From: Clostridia bacterium
GTDB lineage: Bacteria > Bacillota > Clostridia > Oscillospirales > CAG-272
Direction: 5' to 3'
Length of the DNA stretch: 53,435 bases
Assembly: GCA_017621655.1 (NCBI GenBank)
Contig: JAGASS010000045.1
Coordinates: 1 to 53,435 of the forward strand
Both the position numbers and the translations under genes were made by a program. Under the pieces are notes generated by a model. It did no database searches, had not been told where the DNA came from, and was given only the letters and a program-made list of their open reading frames with translations. Positions 31,476 to 39,841 of this stretch are shown here, one piece after another. The stretch's first letter is position 1. The number at the start of each line of letters is the position of its first letter.

Positions 31476-32168
31476 ATGAAGAAGATTTTGGCAATTTTGA
31501 TGGCGATGTTTATGCTCGTCTCATTCTGTGCTTGTGACAAGAGCGAAGGTGGTAAGGGCAGCGTTACGGCTTCCGCGTATGATGTTATGGACGGAGACCT
31601 TGGCAAATACGAGGTTACAATAGACGGCAATAAGGCCGTTTTGGTTCGTTCTGATGTTTACAATTACTATGAGCTAAGATGTGTATTCTCTACTACTTTG
31701 ACCTTGTATCTTGAAAAAAACGGTGATACGTATACTCTTACAAAGGTTAAAAGAAAGCAGACGATAAATGGCGATGGCGCGAATGAATATTATAATTCTC
31801 TCGATACTGATGAAGACAGCTTAATACTTCAGATGCTCAGCGAAAACGGTCTTGTATATACTGAAGAGATGATGGCTCAGAGTGGAATGAAGGGTGCGAC
31901 AGCATCGTTTAGCTTTGATAGCGCCAAGCGTTTAACTGATCTAACCATTATTGATCTTTCTTCGAAGATGACTTGCAAATTCTCATATGATTCTAAGGGG
32001 AATCAAATCAGTTGCCGTACAGAATATAAGCTAAGCGACGGTGACGCGTGGGTAGAAAACTACGTTTTCAAAGAACTCTATGCTAACGGTCAGCCAAAAA
32101 CAGTTGAATGCCAGACTGATGACGAGACTGAGACTTATATTTATAACGATCAGGGCTACAGAGAATAA
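31476..32168 (+). CDS. Lipoprotein of unknown function
   Basis: A 230-residue product with a lipoprotein signal peptide (hydrophobic core 4-17, lipobox FCAC, Cys20). The mature part is beta-rich. Its end has two YD/RHS-like strands (FSYDSKGNQIS and YIYNDQGYRE), and a similar look further back (FSFDSAKRLTDL), suggesting a short run of beta-hairpin repeats. It has an exact-consensus promoter with embedded XRE operators and its own terminator, so it is a tightly controlled single gene. No function assigned. Confidence 0.75.
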   Translation: MKKILAILMAMFMLVSFCACDKSEGGKGSVTASAYDVMDGDLGKYEVTIDGNKAVLVRSDVYNYYELRCVFSTTLTLYLEKNGDTYTLTKVKRKQTINGDGANEYYNSLDTDEDSLILQMLSENGLVYTEEMMAQSGMKGATASFSFDSAKRLTDLTIIDLSSKMTCKFSYDSKGNQISCRTEYKLSDGDAWVENYVFKELYANGQPKTVECQTDDETETYIYNDQGYRE

Positions 32169-32172
32169 TTTT

Positions 32173-32206
32173 AAAAAGCGCCTCAAGGACAACCTTGAGG
32201 CGTTTT
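32173..32206. terminator. Bidirectional terminator
   Basis: CGCCTCAAGG/CCTTGAGGCG stem with A- and T-rich flanks, between the lipoprotein gene and the convergent ylmC-type gene. Confidence 0.82.
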
Positions 32207-32207
32207 G

Positions 32208-32450
32208 TTATTTTGGCACAGGATCCTTCATTTTAACGATTATAAGGTCCTCGCCGATATGTTCAATGCAAGCCCACGGTATTTTGATACACGGTGCTTT
32301 TGAAAAAAGTCCGCCCTCTCCCGGAATTATAATTGATACAAGCCGCGCGTCGCAAATGTCAAGCTCGATGTCGGATACGTATCCGAGACGCTTTCCCGTG
32401 GTAATGTTAATAACCTCTTTGTTTTTAAGCTCGGTAAGAAAACAGTCCAT
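32208..32450 (-). CDS. YlmC/YmxH-family PRC-barrel protein
   Basis: An 80-residue PRC-barrel-like protein (LKNKEVINITTGKRLGYVSDIELD, then IPWACIEHIGEDLIIVKM), matching the YlmC/YmxH family common in spore formers and linked there to sporulation. The exact role is unknown. AGGAG precedes the start. It is divergent from spoIVA. Confidence 0.85.
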   Translation of the reverse strand: MDCFLTELKNKEVINITTGKRLGYVSDIELDICDARLVSIIIPGEGGLFSKAPCIKIPWACIEHIGEDLIIVKMKDPVPK

Positions 32451-32509
32451 ATTTTTCTCCTCGTTTCTTTTTTTAATATTTATGCGCAGGGAAGTTTTTT
32501 AATGACTTG

Positions 32510-32538
32510 TCATATAAGAAAAAACAAGAGCATAATAT
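32510..32538 (+). promoter_or_regulatory. Possible sigma-E promoter of spoIVA
   Basis: TCATAT (32510-32515) and CATAATAT (32531-32538), spacer 15 nt, resemble mother-cell sigma-E boxes (CATA-type -10). spoIVA is sigma-E dependent in Bacillus. No sigma-A promoter is evident here. Confidence 0.4.
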
Positions 32539-32594
32539 TGAACAAAAAGAGGCAGAACGGCTCCGCCGTCGCTATGAGAGAAAGGTATCAGAAG

Positions 32595-34073
32595 ATGATG
32601 AATTCAAATATTTACCGCGATATTGCCGAGCGCACGGGAGGGAACATCTATATAGGAGTTGTCGGGCCTGTGAGAACGGGAAAATCGACCTTTATCAAGC
32701 GCTTTATGGAAAACCTGGTGCTACCTAATATCGAAAACAACTTCGACCGCGAGCGTGCGCGTGACGAGATGCCGCAGAGCGCGGCAGGAAAAACGGTCAT
32801 GACGGCAGAGCCGAAGTTCATTCCCGATGAGGCGGTAGAGATCGTGCTTTCCGATAACGCGCGTCTGTCGGTACGAATGGTAGACTGCGTCGGTTACATA
32901 GTTCCCGAAGCTATGGGGCATATTGAGAACGGCGGTCCAAGAATGGTCAGCACCCCTTGGCGCGAAGCGCCGATGCCGTTTACAGAGGCGGCAGAATACG
33001 GCACGCGCAAGGTCATTACAGATCACTCGACGATCGGTGTCGTAGTAACGACCGACGGTACTATCGGAGAGATTGGAAGACAGAATTACGTTGAAGCTGA
33101 AAAACGCATCGTAAATGAGCTTAAGGAGATGGGAAAGCCGTTTGCAGTCATTATGAACTCGGCAGATCCGTCGCGTGACGAGAGTATTCGACTCGCTACC
33201 GAGATCGAAAAGGAATACGGAGTCCCCGTTGCACTCGTAAACTGCCTCGAGCTGAACAGTGAGGACATTAAGCATATTCTTGAAATGATACTTATGGAGT
33301 TCCCGATAAGACAGATCTCGGTCGACGTTCCGCTTTGGCTCTGCGCGCTCGGTGACGATCATCCAATCTACGTTTCTGTAAAGGACAGCGTTCTCGCGTC
33401 GGCTTCCGAGATTCGAAAGATAGCTGACGTCAAGGGAGCTTTTGATGGCATTACCGAAAACGAGTATATCGAAAGCGGCGTTATTACCGAGATAGACCTC
33501 GGTACAGGTGACGCGCGGCTCAACGTACGTCTTCCGCAGGAGCTTTATTATAAGACTCTCGGCGAGATGACCGGATTTGAGATCACAGGTGAGGAAACGC
33601 TCGTCGGGCTTCTTCGCGAGCTTTCGGAAATGAAGAAGAAGTACGATAAGATTGCCTCCGCCCTTGAAGAGGTGAACGAAAGCGGCTACGGTATAGTTAC
33701 TCCCGACCTCTCCGAGCTTACCCTTGACGAGCCTGAGATAGTCAAGCAAAACGGCGGATACGGCGTTAAGCTTAAGGCGGGCGGACCGTCGATCCACATG
33801 ATAAAGGCGCGCATCGAGACCGAAATTAATCCGATAGTCGGCACCGAGGCACAGTCCGAGGAGCTTGTGAACAGAATGACCGAGGAATATAGCGAAGATC
33901 CAAGCAAGATATGGGAATCCAATATCTTCGGAAAGACCTTGCACGAGCTTGTCGAGGACGGACTCACGTCAAAGCTCGGGCATATGCCTCCCGAGGCGAG
34001 AGAACGTCTCGGCGAAACGCTCGAAAAGGTAATAAACGAGGGAAGCGGCGGACTTATCTGCATAATTCTCTGA
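32595..34073 (+). CDS. spoIVA: Stage IV sporulation protein A (spore coat ATPase)
   Basis: SpoIVA is a mother-cell ATPase that polymerises on the forespore membrane to form the base of the spore coat. The 492-residue product from ATG 32595 has the same length as the Bacillus protein as I recall it. It opens NIYRDIAERTGGNIYIGVVG, then Walker A GPVRTGKST, and a central TRAFAC-like GTPase-type fold (VRMVDCVGYIV), a middle domain and a C-terminal end GGLICIIL. AGAAAGG precedes 32595; the frame upstream to 32502 is not family-like. Its presence shows an endospore-forming lineage. Confidence 0.95.
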   Translation: MMNSNIYRDIAERTGGNIYIGVVGPVRTGKSTFIKRFMENLVLPNIENNFDRERARDEMPQSAAGKTVMTAEPKFIPDEAVEIVLSDNARLSVRMVDCVGYIVPEAMGHIENGGPRMVSTPWREAPMPFTEAAEYGTRKVITDHSTIGVVVTTDGTIGEIGRQNYVEAEKRIVNELKEMGKPFAVIMNSADPSRDESIRLATEIEKEYGVPVALVNCLELNSEDIKHILEMILMEFPIRQISVDVPLWLCALGDDHPIYVSVKDSVLASASEIRKIADVKGAFDGITENEYIESGVITEIDLGTGDARLNVRLPQELYYKTLGEMTGFEITGEETLVGLLRELSEMKKKYDKIASALEEVNESGYGIVTPDLSELTLDEPEIVKQNGGYGVKLKAGGPSIHMIKARIETEINPIVGTEAQSEELVNRMTEEYSEDPSKIWESNIFGKTLHELVEDGLTSKLGHMPPEARERLGETLEKVINEGSGGLICIIL

Positions 34074-34082
34074 ATACGTTAT

Positions 34083-34119
34083 AAACGGACGAAATGGAAT
34101 CCATTTCGTCCGTTTTTTC
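34083..34119 (+). terminator. Rho-independent terminator of spoIVA
   Basis: 15-bp stem AAACGGACGAAATGG/CCATTTCGTCCGTTT, then TTT. Confidence 0.9.
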
Positions 34120-34147
34120 AAAATGTTAAAAATATTGATTTTTATCA

Positions 34148-34176
34148 TTGACTTTGTATTTTATAATTGGTATAAT
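34148..34176 (+). promoter_or_regulatory. Promoter of the GH35 gene
   Basis: TTGACT (34148-34153), 17-nt spacer, TATAAT (34171-34176). Confidence 0.75.
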
Positions 34177-34217
34177 TAAAAAAGTAAAATGTTCTCAAAC
34201 GAAAGAGAGGGAAAATT

Positions 34218-36002
34218 ATGCCAAATTTGACTTTTAAGGGCAAGCAGTTCTATATGGACGGTGAGCCGATCGAAATTATCTCGGGTACTATGCACTATTT
34301 CCGTATTCCCGAGGATTACTGGTACGACCGTCTTCTTAAGCTCAAGGAGTGTGGCTTCAACACCGTTGAGACCTATACCTGCTGGAACCTTCACGAGCCG
34401 GAAGAAGGAAAGTTCGACTTTTCCGGTATGCTTGATATTGAAAAGTACGTTCAGACCGCGACCGATCTCGGACTTTACGTAATTCTCCGTCCCGGTCCTT
34501 ACATCTGTGCAGAGTGGGATTGCGGCGGTCTTCCCGCATGGCTTCTTACCTACCGAGATATAGATATTCGTTGCAATAACGAGGTTTATCTTTCCAAGGT
34601 GGACAGATATTATAAGGAGCTTCTTACCCGTCTTAATAAGCATTTCTCGGGCAACGGCGGTAATATCGTAATGATCCAGGTCGAGAACGAGTACGGAAGC
34701 TTCGGTTCCGATAAGGAATATCTCCGTGCTGTAGCGGCTATGTATGAGAAGTACGACGCAAAGGCGCTCTACTTCACCTCCGACGGTCCTACATATACCA
34801 TGCTTAACGGCGGTACGCTTCCCGAATATCTCTGCGTTGCAAACTTCGGTTCTAACCCTAAGGAGCAGTTCAAGAAGCTCGAGGAATTCCGCCCCGATCA
34901 GCCCCTTATGTGCGGTGAGTACTGGAACGGCTGGTTCGATCAGTGGGAAAAGAACGCAGTTACCCGTGACTATATGACCTGTGTAAACGACCTTAAGGAT
35001 TTCCTTGAGATCGGCGCATCTATTAACGTATACATGTTCCACGGCGGTACGAACTTCAATTTCTGGGCAGGCGCAAATATGTTTGAAAAGGCATATTTCG
35101 ATACTACCAGCTACGATTACGGCTCTCCCGTTTCCGAGGCAGGCGACCGCACTCCCATGTACTACGCTTTCCGTGATGCCATTATCGCAAAATACGGTGA
35201 GGATAAGGTTCCTGCGCTTACCGCAAAGGAGAGCGAAAAGAAGGCATACGGTAAGGTTACTATGACCAAGACCGCAGCTCTCTTCGATAACCTCGACAAT
35301 ATCGGTAAGAAGTTCCGCGCTCCTGCTCCCAGACCCATGGAGGACTTCGGTCAGGCATTCGGATATATCCTGTACAGCGCCGAGATCCCAGGTCCGATGG
35401 AGGGATGGCCGCTTCATATCGACGAGCTTCACGACAGAGCAAACATCTACGTAAACGGCGAATATAAGGCAACCTACCACAGAAATAATCCCGTTAAGGA
35501 CGAAGAGGCGGTTTCTATTCCGATCGGCTTCGGTGAAAGCGCAAAGCTCGACGTTCTCGTTGAGAACCAGGGACGTATCAACTACGGTCCCTTCATGGCA
35601 GACCGCAAGGGATGTACACGTATCCGCTTCGCACAGTGCCAGCATCACGGTTGGGATATCTACACTCTCCCGATGAACAACCTCGAAAAGCTTGACTTCA
35701 AGCCCATCGAGAACGTTCCTACCGAAGAAAAGCCCCTTGTCGGTCCTAACTTCTTCAAGGCGGAACTCAATATCGAAGGCAAGCCCTGCGATACCTTCCT
35801 CAAGCTTGACGGCTTTACCAAGGGCTTCGTAACCGTAAACGGCTTCAACCTTGGCAGATACTGGAAGATCGGTCCGCAGAAGACCCTCTACGTTCCCGCT
35901 CCTATCCTCAAGGAGGGAAAGAACGAGATCATCGTATTCGAGAACGACGAAACCGCTACTCTCGAAATCGAATTTACCGACGTTCACGACCTCGGAAGAT
36001 AA
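34218..36002 (+). CDS. GH35 beta-galactosidase
   Basis: A 594-residue family 35 glycosidase without a signal peptide, so intracellular. The catalytic barrel has GTMHYFRIP, GFNTVETYTCWNLHEP, RPGPYICAEWDCGGLPAWLL, acid/base Glu158 (QVENEYG) and nucleophile Glu234 (MCGEYWNGWF). C-terminal beta domains (from about 370) end GFNLGRYWKIGPQKTLYVP, typical of the family. It removes beta-linked galactose from oligosaccharides. Single gene with its own promoter and terminator. Its codon use looks strongly biased to a few codons, suggesting high expression. GAGAGGG precedes the start. Confidence 0.95.
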   Translation: MPNLTFKGKQFYMDGEPIEIISGTMHYFRIPEDYWYDRLLKLKECGFNTVETYTCWNLHEPEEGKFDFSGMLDIEKYVQTATDLGLYVILRPGPYICAEWDCGGLPAWLLTYRDIDIRCNNEVYLSKVDRYYKELLTRLNKHFSGNGGNIVMIQVENEYGSFGSDKEYLRAVAAMYEKYDAKALYFTSDGPTYTMLNGGTLPEYLCVANFGSNPKEQFKKLEEFRPDQPLMCGEYWNGWFDQWEKNAVTRDYMTCVNDLKDFLEIGASINVYMFHGGTNFNFWAGANMFEKAYFDTTSYDYGSPVSEAGDRTPMYYAFRDAIIAKYGEDKVPALTAKESEKKAYGKVTMTKTAALFDNLDNIGKKFRAPAPRPMEDFGQAFGYILYSAEIPGPMEGWPLHIDELHDRANIYVNGEYKATYHRNNPVKDEEAVSIPIGFGESAKLDVLVENQGRINYGPFMADRKGCTRIRFAQCQHHGWDIYTLPMNNLEKLDFKPIENVPTEEKPLVGPNFFKAELNIEGKPCDTFLKLDGFTKGFVTVNGFNLGRYWKIGPQKTLYVPAPILKEGKNEIIVFENDETATLEIEFTDVHDLGR

Positions 36003-36008
36003 TCAATA

Positions 36009-36034
36009 AAAAAGCCCGCGATTGCGGGCTTTTT
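36009..36034 (+). terminator. Rho-independent terminator of the GH35 gene
   Basis: Stem AAAAAGCCCGC/GCGGGCTTTTT, loop GATT. Confidence 0.92.
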
Positions 36035-36054
36035 CTTCGGATATTTAGCGAAAT

Positions 36055-36159
36055 TTGGCACAAAAAAGCGTATTAAAGTATAATGAAAGTAGTAAAAGGA
36101 AACAAATAACAGCATTTTTGAAAAAAATCATTGACATATTTAATTATCTGATTTATAAT
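36055..36159 (+). promoter_or_regulatory. Two tandem promoters for rpsF-ssb-rpsR
   Basis: Distal: TTGGCA (36055-36060), 18-nt spacer, TATAAT (36079-36084). Proximal: TTGACA (36131-36136), 17-nt spacer, TATAAT (36154-36159), an exact consensus. Confidence 0.7.
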
Positions 36160-36181
36160 AGTAGGGTGAAAACTTTTGTTT

Positions 36182-36229
36182 TCTCCTTGCCGCCGAAATC
36201 ATAGCGGCGGTCTTATGTCCATAAGGAGG
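36182..36229 (+). promoter_or_regulatory. rpsF leader hairpins that can mask the ribosome binding site
   Basis: CTCCTT (36183-36188) is complementary to AAGGAG of the ribosome binding site (36223-36228), and encloses a GCCGCC/GGCGGT stem (36189-36211). A competing hairpin CTTAT/ATAAG (36212-36225) would break this pairing. Leaders of rpsF operons often carry an S6:S18-binding RNA; this structure is a candidate, although I do not see the full published motif. Confidence 0.45.
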
Positions 36230-36237
36230 TGTAAAAA

Positions 36238-36534
36238 ATGGAAAAGAACAACATGTCTTACGAAGTCCTGTTCGTAGTTGATCTTACCCCCGGCGAGGAG
36301 GGCGTTAAAGCTCTTATCGAGAAGTTCACTTCTCTCATCGCTGAAAACGGCACCGTTAACGAGGTTAACGAGTGGGGCAAGCGTCGTCTCGCTTACCCGA
36401 TCAACGATATGAACGACGGTTACTACGTGCTTGTTAATTTCTCCGCTCCCACGGATTTCCCCGCAGAGCTTGAGAGAATTTTCAGCATCACAGACGGTAT
36501 TCTCCGTTCTATGGTAATCGCTAAGGAAGCATAA
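36238..36534 (+). CDS. rpsF: 30S ribosomal protein bS6
   Basis: The 98-residue product has the ferredoxin-like bS6 pattern: YEVLFVVD start, VNEWGKRRLAYPI, GYYVLVNFSA and LRSMV near the end. bS6 pairs with bS18 on the platform of the small subunit. AAGGAGGTG precedes the start. First gene of the conserved trio with ssb and rpsR. Confidence 0.96.
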   Translation: MEKNNMSYEVLFVVDLTPGEEGVKALIEKFTSLIAENGTVNEVNEWGKRRLAYPINDMNDGYYVLVNFSAPTDFPAELERIFSITDGILRSMVIAKEA

Positions 36535-36548
36535 TTTGGAGGTTTATT

Positions 36549-37025
36549 ATGGCAAGCTTGAATCTTAATAAGGTTGTTTTGGCAGGTCATCTTGCAGCAG
36601 ATCCCGAAATGAGACAGACGCAGAGCGGTATTCCCGTATGCTCTTTCCGTGTAGGTGTTTCGCGCAGATATCAGCCGAAGACCAATGAAGGTCAGTCGCA
36701 GTCGGTTGCAGACTTCATTACCGTTGTCGCATGGCGTCAGCAGGCGGAGTTTGTTTCCCGCTATTTCCGTAAGGGAAGCTCTATTTGTGTTACCGGCTCT
36801 ATTCAGATGCGTCAGTGGACAGATAAGCACGACCAGAAGAGATATGACCTTGAGATCGTAGCAGACGACGTTATGTTCGTCGATTCAAAGGGCGATAGCA
36901 CCGGCGATCAGGGCGGATTCGGCGCTTCCTACAATGCCACGGGCTATGCTCCCTCTTTCTCTTCTCAGACAGAGTCGGCTCCTAAATTCGAGGAGATGTC
37001 AAACGACGACGACCTGCCCTTCTGA
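36549..37025 (+). CDS. ssb: Single-stranded DNA-binding protein
   Basis: A 158-residue SSB. OB fold over residues 1-110 (LNKVVLAGHLAADPEMRQT, FRVGVSRRY, FITVVAWRQQAEFVSRYFRKG, EIVADDVMFV), a Gly/Ser-rich linker and the acidic tip DDDLPF that recruits repair and replication partners. It lies 14 nt after rpsF with a GGAGG site. Confidence 0.96.
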   Translation: MASLNLNKVVLAGHLAADPEMRQTQSGIPVCSFRVGVSRRYQPKTNEGQSQSVADFITVVAWRQQAEFVSRYFRKGSSICVTGSIQMRQWTDKHDQKRYDLEIVADDVMFVDSKGDSTGDQGGFGASYNATGYAPSFSSQTESAPKFEEMSNDDDLPF

Positions 37026-37059
37026 GAGCACAGTTTAATTTTAACAGGAGGAATGTAAG

Positions 37060-37317
37060 ATGGATAACAATCAGGCACCGCAGACGCAGAAGCCCTTCCG
37101 TCAGAACAAGAGACATAAGAAGGTCTGCCAGTTCTGCGCTGATAAGATCGACCATGTCGATTACAAAGACGTAAGCAGACTTAGAAAGTGTGTAAGTGAG
37201 CGCTCCAAGATCCTTCCCAGAAGAGTCACCGGAACCTGCGCTTATCATCAGCGTCAGCTTACTATCGCTATTAAGAGAGCACGCCACATGGCGCTTATCC
37301 CTTATATCAGCGACTAA
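37060..37317 (+). CDS. rpsR: 30S ribosomal protein bS18 (cysteine-containing form)
   Basis: The 85-residue product shows [44 protein letters not shown]. The CxxC plus later cysteines mark the zinc-ribbon (C+) form. It follows ssb with an AGGAGG site and ends the operon. Confidence 0.96.
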   Translation: MDNNQAPQTQKPFRQNKRHKKVCQFCADKIDHVDYKDVSRLRKCVSERSKILPRRVTGTCAYHQRQLTIAIKRARHMALIPYISD

Positions 37318-37330
37318 CAATTGAAAAGAT

Positions 37331-37360
37331 GAGGGCTGACGCGGTTACGTGTCAGCCCTC
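37331..37360 (+). terminator. Terminator of the rpsF operon
   Basis: Stem GAGGGCTGAC/GTCAGCCCTC with a 10-nt loop. The T run is delayed (37381-37384), so it may be inefficient. Confidence 0.7.
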
Positions 37361-37465
37361 ACGAAGTCTTTGGGGGAATTTTTTGCCCACAATATTTAGA
37401 AATTCAGTTATAATTTTTTCAAAATAGCGTATCAAAATACCATTTATTGGCATATAATCTTAGTA

Positions 37466-38263
37466 ATGATCAGAAAGGCAAAGGGGAATACCCCTTCCGA
37501 ACTTATGTTACTTAACAATACGAAAATCCGTCTGTTCACAGCGTTTTTGGCGGTTTTAATGCTCCTTCCGTCCTGCGCTATGAATATGGCAAAAGATAAA
37601 CTTCCTCTTAGTACGGAAATCGCCGAAGGCGGTGTCTATGAGGGTGACGCATACGGAAAGCTTGAGCTTCCTGTTATTATCAAGCGTCCGAGCAAGCAGG
37701 AAGAAAACAAAAACGACGTAACTGTTGACGTGAGCCGTCCGGGCGTCGGGTCATCGGGAGCAACTAATGAAAAGGTGTTCGTTCCGTATGACGTTCCGCT
37801 GTCAATTGAGCAGCAGAAGATCGTCGAGAAGATAGCCGAAAGATTCTATATCAGCGAGGAGCTGATCTTCGGCGTAATGAAGGTCGAATCCAAGTATAAC
37901 GTATACGCGATAGGTAAAAACGGCAATTACCTCGGTATCATGCAGATCGCAAAATCTAACCTTAAGATACTGAAGCAGTATTGCGGTGTTACCGACCTTA
38001 TGGATTTCGAGCAGAACGTAATCGCCGGCTCGTATTACCTGCGTACCTATCTTACGCGTTATAACGATGATAAGCATATTTCACTCCTCTATTATCACGG
38101 CGGATACAAGTACGCGAACAAGCTTATAGCAAACGGTCAGTATGAGGACGCATATACGAGAGCCGTTATCAAAGAAATGAACCGTATCGTCGAAGCAAGA
38201 AGAAAGCTCGCCAATGAAATGGGCGTCAAGCTTTACGGCGGCTTCTACGAGGATTATACCTAA
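37466..38263 (+). CDS. Lytic transglycosylase (SLT domain) lipoprotein
   Basis: A 265-residue exported peptidoglycan lyase. A lipoprotein signal (lipobox LPSC, Cys37 in this numbering) is followed by a low-complexity linker and an SLT domain (about 120-230) with catalytic Glu in GVMKVESKYN, then NYLGIMQI and SYYLRTYL. It cleaves murein with 1,6-anhydro product formation. The start is uncertain: ATG 37466 has no ribosome binding site and lies about 8 nt after a TATAAT at 37453-37458, so it may be nearly leaderless; ATG 37505 is an alternative also without a clear site. Confidence 0.85.
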   Translation: MIRKAKGNTPSELMLLNNTKIRLFTAFLAVLMLLPSCAMNMAKDKLPLSTEIAEGGVYEGDAYGKLELPVIIKRPSKQEENKNDVTVDVSRPGVGSSGATNEKVFVPYDVPLSIEQQKIVEKIAERFYISEELIFGVMKVESKYNVYAIGKNGNYLGIMQIAKSNLKILKQYCGVTDLMDFEQNVIAGSYYLRTYLTRYNDDKHISLLYYHGGYKYANKLIANGQYEDAYTRAVIKEMNRIVEARRKLANEMGVKLYGGFYEDYT

Positions 38264-38267
38264 AAAC

Positions 38268-38299
38268 AACCCCGAAAAGCATTGCTTTTCGGGGTTTTG
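38268..38299. terminator. Bidirectional terminator
   Basis: Stem AACCCCGAAAAGC/GCTTTTCGGGGTT with loop ATT, between the convergent transglycosylase and citrate-synthase-type genes. Confidence 0.88.
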
Positions 38300-38301
38300 G
38301 T

Positions 38302-39741
38302 TTATTGCTTTCTCTTTTTGACGTGAACGTGGCAGAGACGCTCGTATTCGTCGAAGTCGATCTCGCGCATAATGTTGTCGAGCTCGTCGTCACCCATAGC
38401 GGTAGTTCTGCCTTCCTCATACTCGCGGTCGATCACTTCCTTTATCTTTGCGATAAAGGGAGCTTTTTTGTCTATCTTGTCTTCGTCGTTCAGACGGAAG
38501 TATCCGTTTATCCAGAATGCGATTCCGGCAAGACCGGAGTGCTTGTCAACAGATACCGTCGCAGGACGGCCGAGGATCTTTTCGGTATTGAAGATATTGT
38601 ATATCTCCTGATCCTTAAGAAGTCCGTCTGCGTGGATTCCGGCTCTCGTCATATTGAAGTTACGGCCTACAAAGGGAGTTTTCGGAGGTATCTCGTATCC
38701 GATGTCCTGCTCGAAGAAGTTTGCGATCTCGGTAATTACCGAAAGATCCATTCCGTCAGTCGTTCCGCGGAGCGACGCATATTCGATAGCCATAGCTTCA
38801 AGCGGACAGTTACCGGTACGCTCACCGATGCCGAGAAGAGCACAGTTGATGCCCGAGCAACCGTAGAGCCAAGCGGTAGAAGCGTTTGTTACGACCTTGT
38901 AGAAGTCGTTGTGACCGTGCCATTCAAGAAGCTCACTGGGAACACCTGCATAGTGCTGGAGACCGTAGATGATGCCGGGAACGCTTCGCGGAAGCGCGGC
39001 ACCGGGGTAGGAAACGCCGAAGCCCATGGTATCGCAGGCACGGATCTTTATCGGCACACCGCTTTCCTCGCTCAGACGTGTAAGCGCCTCGGCAAAAGGA
39101 ACGACAAAACCGTAATAGTCGGCACGGGTAATATCTTCAAAGTGACAACGGGGACGGATGCCCTTGTCAAGTACGCTTTTTACCACGCCGAGATACTTGT
39201 CCATCGCCTGCGCGCGGGTAAGTCCCATTTTGTTATAAATATGATAGTCGGAGCAGGAAACAAGCACGCCCGTTTCCTTGATTCCGATAGATTTAACAAG
39301 CTCAAAGTCCTTTTCGCTTGCTCTTATCCAAGAAGTGACCTCGGGGAAATCGTATCCGAGAGCCATACATTCCTCGACCGCACGGCGGTCCTTTTCGGAA
39401 TAAACGAAGAATTCACTCTGACGGACAAGTCCCTTAGGTCCGCCGAGACGGTGAAGCATTTTGAATATCTCAACGATCTGTCTTACCGAAAAGGGCGAGG
39501 TCGACTGCTGACCGTCACGGAAGGTCGTATCGGTTATCCAAATGTTTTCAGGCATATTTATCGGCACGAAGCGGTGGTTGAAGGAGACCTTCGGAATGCT
39601 CTCGTAGTCGAATAGATGGCGGTACAGATTAGGCGATTCTCTATCCTGAAGCTGATATTTATACGAAGATTGCTCGAGAAGATTCGTAGCGGACGAAAAT
39701 TCCAATTTTTGTGATGATGATGAAATTCTTTTGTCTTGCAT
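38302..39741 (-). CDS. Re-citrate synthase / homocitrate synthase-family enzyme
   Basis: A 479-residue HMGL-like enzyme of the isopropylmalate/homocitrate synthase group. The metal-binding DTTFRDGQQ motif (71-79) and WHGHNDFYK motif are intact. The long N-terminal lead and motifs fit the Re-type citrate synthase of clostridia, which makes citrate from acetyl-CoA and oxaloacetate with opposite stereochemistry to the common enzyme. In this view it starts an incomplete TCA path to glutamate. Homocitrate synthase is the alternative. GGAGG precedes the start; monocistronic. Confidence 0.8.
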   Translation of the reverse strand: MQDKRISSSSQKLEFSSATNLLEQSSYKYQLQDRESPNLYRHLFDYESIPKVSFNHRFVPINMPENIWITDTTFRDGQQSTSPFSVRQIVEIFKMLHRLGGPKGLVRQSEFFVYSEKDRRAVEECMALGYDFPEVTSWIRASEKDFELVKSIGIKETGVLVSCSDYHIYNKMGLTRAQAMDKYLGVVKSVLDKGIRPRCHFEDITRADYYGFVVPFAEALTRLSEESGVPIKIRACDTMGFGVSYPGAALPRSVPGIIYGLQHYAGVPSELLEWHGHNDFYKVVTNASTAWLYGCSGINCALLGIGERTGNCPLEAMAIEYASLRGTTDGMDLSVITEIANFFEQDIGYEIPPKTPFVGRNFNMTRAGIHADGLLKDQEIYNIFNTEKILGRPATVSVDKHSGLAGIAFWINGYFRLNDEDKIDKKAPFIAKIKEVIDREYEEGRTTAMGDDELDNIMREIDFDEYERLCHVHVKKRKQ

Positions 39742-39841
39742 TTTTGCCTCCGCAAATTGTCATTATATTTGCCGATTCGGGTAAATATAAAGCGATTATA
39801 CCACAGATAATGAATTATTGCAATAGCTTTCTTGCAAATAA

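Noticed and set aside
32721..33944. 407-codon minus-strand frame opposite spoIVA
   Set aside because: Shadow frame; spoIVA is full-length with Walker A and a normal start.
34176..35987. 603-codon minus-strand frame opposite the GH35 gene
   Set aside because: The plus-strand gene has complete GH35 motifs, promoter and terminator. The antisense frame results from codon bias and shows no family features.
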